Shown: in pieces, positions 62,701 to 64,000 of the stretch
How positions within the stretch are numbered: position 1 is the stretch's first letter
Layout of the letters: each line of letters starts with the position of its first letter
NCBI RefSeq assembly: GCF_007750395.1
Contig: NZ_CP036281.1
Span: forward strand, 5,045,001-5,109,000
DNA from: Polystyrenella longa
GTDB lineage: Bacteria; Planctomycetota; Planctomycetia; Planctomycetales; Planctomycetaceae
Reading direction: 5' to 3'
Length of the DNA: 64,000 nt
Translations under genes and position numbers: made by a program
Notes under the pieces: model-generated
Database searches by the model: none
What the model saw: the letters and a program-made list of their open reading frames with translations, nothing else
Told to the model about the DNA's origin: nothing

Positions 62701-64000
62701 CAGATCGGGGCCAATGGTGCCGCCATGTTCTCCCAGTTTATGGCAGGAGATGCAGGCCGACTTCGCTGAAGTAAAAACCTCCAGCCCCCTGGCGGCGTCA
62801 CCTTCTTTTCGCGCTGAGGCGATGTACTCAGACACCACTGCGGGGTCGTATAGTAACTCCACAGGTTTTGCTGCTTCCGGGGAAGCGGGGGATTTGACTG
62901 TTCCTGATATACTGTTCCACACAAGCAATAGATTTTCGTCATCGGGCAATGCGTCTGCTGGTGCTGGTGCTTTATCGCTGGTCCCCTTGATGATTTGAAC
63001 CTGTTGAATTTCACCATTAGTGAAGACTCTTCCTTCGACCAAACGACCAATGCCAAACCCACCTGGGACCGGTGCCTGATTCATAGATTTGACGGGTTGA
63101 TCTACCACCTGCTTACCATCGATGTACAACCGGACCCGGTTGGGTTCAAATTGCATGGCGATTTCATGCGACTTGCTATCGCAGATCATGGTCTCACTAT
63201 GAACATGATCGGGAGCATAACCAGGTAGATAAACAGACAGTTTGCCACTTTCGGGTTGCGTGAACAATTCCCAGTGCGTACCCGATCGTTTCTCTTCGTT
63301 TGCAAGGAGAATCTGATATCCATTGCTCGGAGCAAGCTGAGCCTGACATGCTATCGTCAGTGGTAAAGTGCGATAAGCGACATTCCCCTTGAGGACATGA
63401 CCTGCGTTCGCAGGGGGAGCAGTTGATGTCGTTTTTGTGGCGGGCTTTTTCCAGGAACGGTATTTTGGCGGAACTCCGGCCGGGTTCCCCTTCAACTGAT
63501 TCATCAACCAGTCGAGACCCTCCAGATTATCTTGTAGTCGCAGACGCGTATCCACCGAAGTATCGTGATCGAGAATTCCAACGGGACCTTGCCACCCACT
63601 TTGGGCGATGGTGGTGAGCAATTGCAGGTCAAGTTCTCCTGCACCAAGTGGCACAATCTTTTGGCCCTGTTGATCACCACCAGGCACCATTCCATTCAGA
63701 TTGAGCGTCAATAAATAAGGTTTCATCTTCTGCAATAGCGATTCAAATCGGTCGACGTGCGCATGTCCATGATGCAGGTTGTACACAATACCGACGTTGT
63801 CGAGATTCAATTCCTCAATGATTTCGATTTGATTTTCAGGTTCACCAAACCAACCACCGTGGTTGTACAAAGCGACCTGACAGCCTGCTTCGGCGGCGGC
63901 CTCGGCAATGGGACGCAAACGTTCGGCTTCCGTTTGAACACGTTGCCTTTGCTCTGCTGCAGAATTCGTCGGTGCTCCACCACCGGTAATCCACAGTTGC
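59785..64000 (-). CDS. Multidomain TIM barrel / LamG / cytochrome c / beta-propeller / azurin protein (5' end outside window)
   Basis: The frame is open to the window end, so the start and probably the export signal lie beyond. Numbering the visible codon at 63918 as 1, the order is as follows. A sugar-isomerase-like TIM barrel covers up to about 148 (VALYNHGGWFGEP, GIVYNLHHGHAHVDRF). A LamG-like 3-keto-disaccharide hydrolase domain covers about 175-312. A haem-binding domain has CISCH at 389-393. A planctomycete domain (about 535-750) and a sorbosone-dehydrogenase-like propeller (about 780-1160) follow. The C-terminus is an azurin-like cupredoxin with HNW, Cys1361, His1366 and Met1370 (CTFPGHWMVM). 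The combination suggests a periplasmic sugar oxidase or lyase passing electrons through haem to copper. Visible length exceeds 1,400 residues. Confidence 0.88.
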   Translation of the reverse strand, partial: QLWITGGGAPTNSAAEQRQRVQTEAERLRPIAEAAAEAGCQVALYNHGGWFGEPENQIEIIEELNLDNVGIVYNLHHGHAHVDRFESLLQKMKPYLLTLNLNGMVPGGDQQGQKIVPLGAGELDLQLLTTIAQSGWQGPVGILDHDTSVDTRLRLQDNLEGLDWLMNQLKGNPAGVPPKYRSWKKPATKTTSTAPPANAGHVLKGNVAYRTLPLTIACQAQLAPSNGYQILLANEEKRSGTHWELFTQPESGKLSVYLPGYAPDHVHSETMICDSKSHEIAMQFEPNRVRLYIDGKQVVDQPVKSMNQAPVPGGFGIGRLVEGRVFTNGEIQQVQIIKGTSDKAPAPADALPDDENLLLVWNSISGTVKSPASPEAAKPVELLYDPAVVSEYIASARKEGDAARGLEVFTSAKSACISCHKLGEHGGTIGPDLTKIGVDRKPNEIVESIFWPKRDVKPEYVSHSIITDEGKILSGYLTTKTEDEFVLKNPASDETTTISTDEIDEHIPGSTLMPEGLTSAMSRQQQLDLIQFVSTLGTDQAASLDAVELLMARLHVHGPASFEYDRGPLSPEDWPNWEEHMNRDRLYDFYAKEAEHFRQQETVPHLIPGHPGLDGGEFGHWGNQTEETWADDRWNETELGSVQAGIFHHGDLTISRAICVRLGEHGELSACFNPETLSYPVIWKDGFVKFSSVRHGFMHGLILDGTVLAKEPSQPPTKSFKYLGFFRHGRHVVFHYRLGDVEMYDIPHVVNGIFTRTQVVAGGINKSNWASLIEPGKPQWPQILETEIKLGDGEPYAVDNIELPYKNPWKALLFCGGHAFLPDGRALVCTMQGDVWLADGFMNGGTTAKWKRFASGLHHALGLVVHDGAMYVQGRDQITRLYDHNHDGEADQYECFSSAYTTSNAGHDFICGLQRDSAGNFYTASGNQGLLRISPDGEQVEVLATGFRNPDGLGLTPEGLLTVPCSEGEWTPASMICAVNSKQTATESAPNPVPFFGYRKQANADQPLEVPPALPLVYLPRGLDNSSGGQTYIDSQKWGPLEGEMIHFSYGTGSHFLLLRDEVNGQLQGGIVPLPGEFLSGAHRGRFHPLDGQLYVTGMTGWGCYALQDGCFQRVRYTNKPVNLPKRFHVFENGILIEFTSEIDREIAENTKSHLAQCWNYRYSQAYGSPEYSPSHFGTKGHDVLEIASAHVLAEEKLLFLEIPELQPVNQLQLRMHVNEQTQEPADGLDLFLTVHQLDEPFTKFSGYEPRKKTIAAHPILFDLTLSTKKITNPWEQPVPNARQIVLRTGKNLSYETRSLSAKAGEMLELKLVNPDVVPHNWALVEPGALKEVGEMANRLIADPEAVIRQYIPESERVLVYTDVVSPQEEMSIFFRAPETPGNYPFLCTFPGHWMVMNGMLTVE

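Overview
The window reads as a chromosomal segment of a free-living planctomycete (Planctomycetota, probably order Planctomycetales). The evidence is the gene set: two adjacent Tat-exported DUF1501 proteins, two Tat-exported Gfo/Idh/MocA oxidoreductases, exported cytochrome c proteins fused to PA14 and beta-propeller modules, an exported formylglycine-generating-enzyme-like protein, a CocE/NonD hydrolase, a PQQ-type propeller protein and an ECF sigma/anti-sigma module. No genus can be fixed from sequence alone. I see no phage, insertion sequence, integron, CRISPR array, tRNA or rRNA.

Layout. 0-2.3 kb: 3' end of ligA, a membrane acyltransferase and queE, closed by a strong terminator. 2.4-6.3 kb (minus strand): an exported oxidoreductase, then a three-gene ECF sigma factor / zinc-less anti-sigma / membrane protein module. 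6.7-11.8 kb (plus): an EboE-type TIM barrel, an MMPL/RND exporter and a PAS regulator with a degenerate sigma-54 AAA+ domain. 11.9-16.6 kb: an exported beta-helix protein, a PQQ-like propeller, dinB with an SRPBCC gene, and a 52-aa gene overlapping the end of a secretin gene (16.6-19.0 kb). 19.3-26.0 kb (minus): a reduced division and cell wall cluster, murE-murF-mraY-ftsW-murG, without murD, ftsI or ftsZ. 26.5-36.1 kb: an ArgZ/AgrE-type arginine hydrolase, then mainly exported enzymes (CocE, two DUF1501, ApbE, SUMF1, Gfo/Idh). 36.5-40.4 kb: ilvN, prfB with an intact programmed +1 frameshift, a HAD phosphatase, a broken membrane-protein gene and a short adenylate kinase. 40.6-44.9 kb (minus): a pentahaem cytochrome/PA14 protein and a propeller protein. 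45-59.7 kb: an orphan terminator that probably ends a small RNA, a GAF-GGDEF diguanylate cyclase, aroB, a glycosyltransferase, an ABC-F ATPase, nnrE, an SDR, purN, trxA with a near-consensus sigma-70 promoter, an 823-aa coiled-coil protein and a Ser/Thr kinase. 59.8-64 kb (minus): a very large TIM barrel / LamG / cytochrome c / propeller / azurin fusion whose 5' end lies outside the window.

How the genes work together. The housekeeping part (peptidoglycan precursors, RF2, DNA ligase, queuosine, purine and aromatic synthesis) is ordinary in content but partly reduced in order. The accessory part is mostly an export-dependent periplasmic programme: oxidoreductases, haem and copper proteins and hydrolases that together suggest oxidation and breakdown of sugars or polysaccharide fragments outside the cytoplasm. 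The best candidates for undescribed biology are the orphan small RNA at 45.18-45.26 kb, the eboE-MMPL-pseudo-activator group, the azurin-terminated multidomain fusion and the 52-aa gene coupled to the secretin. Three short exact or near-exact tandem duplications sit in intergenic leaders and look like recent slippage events.
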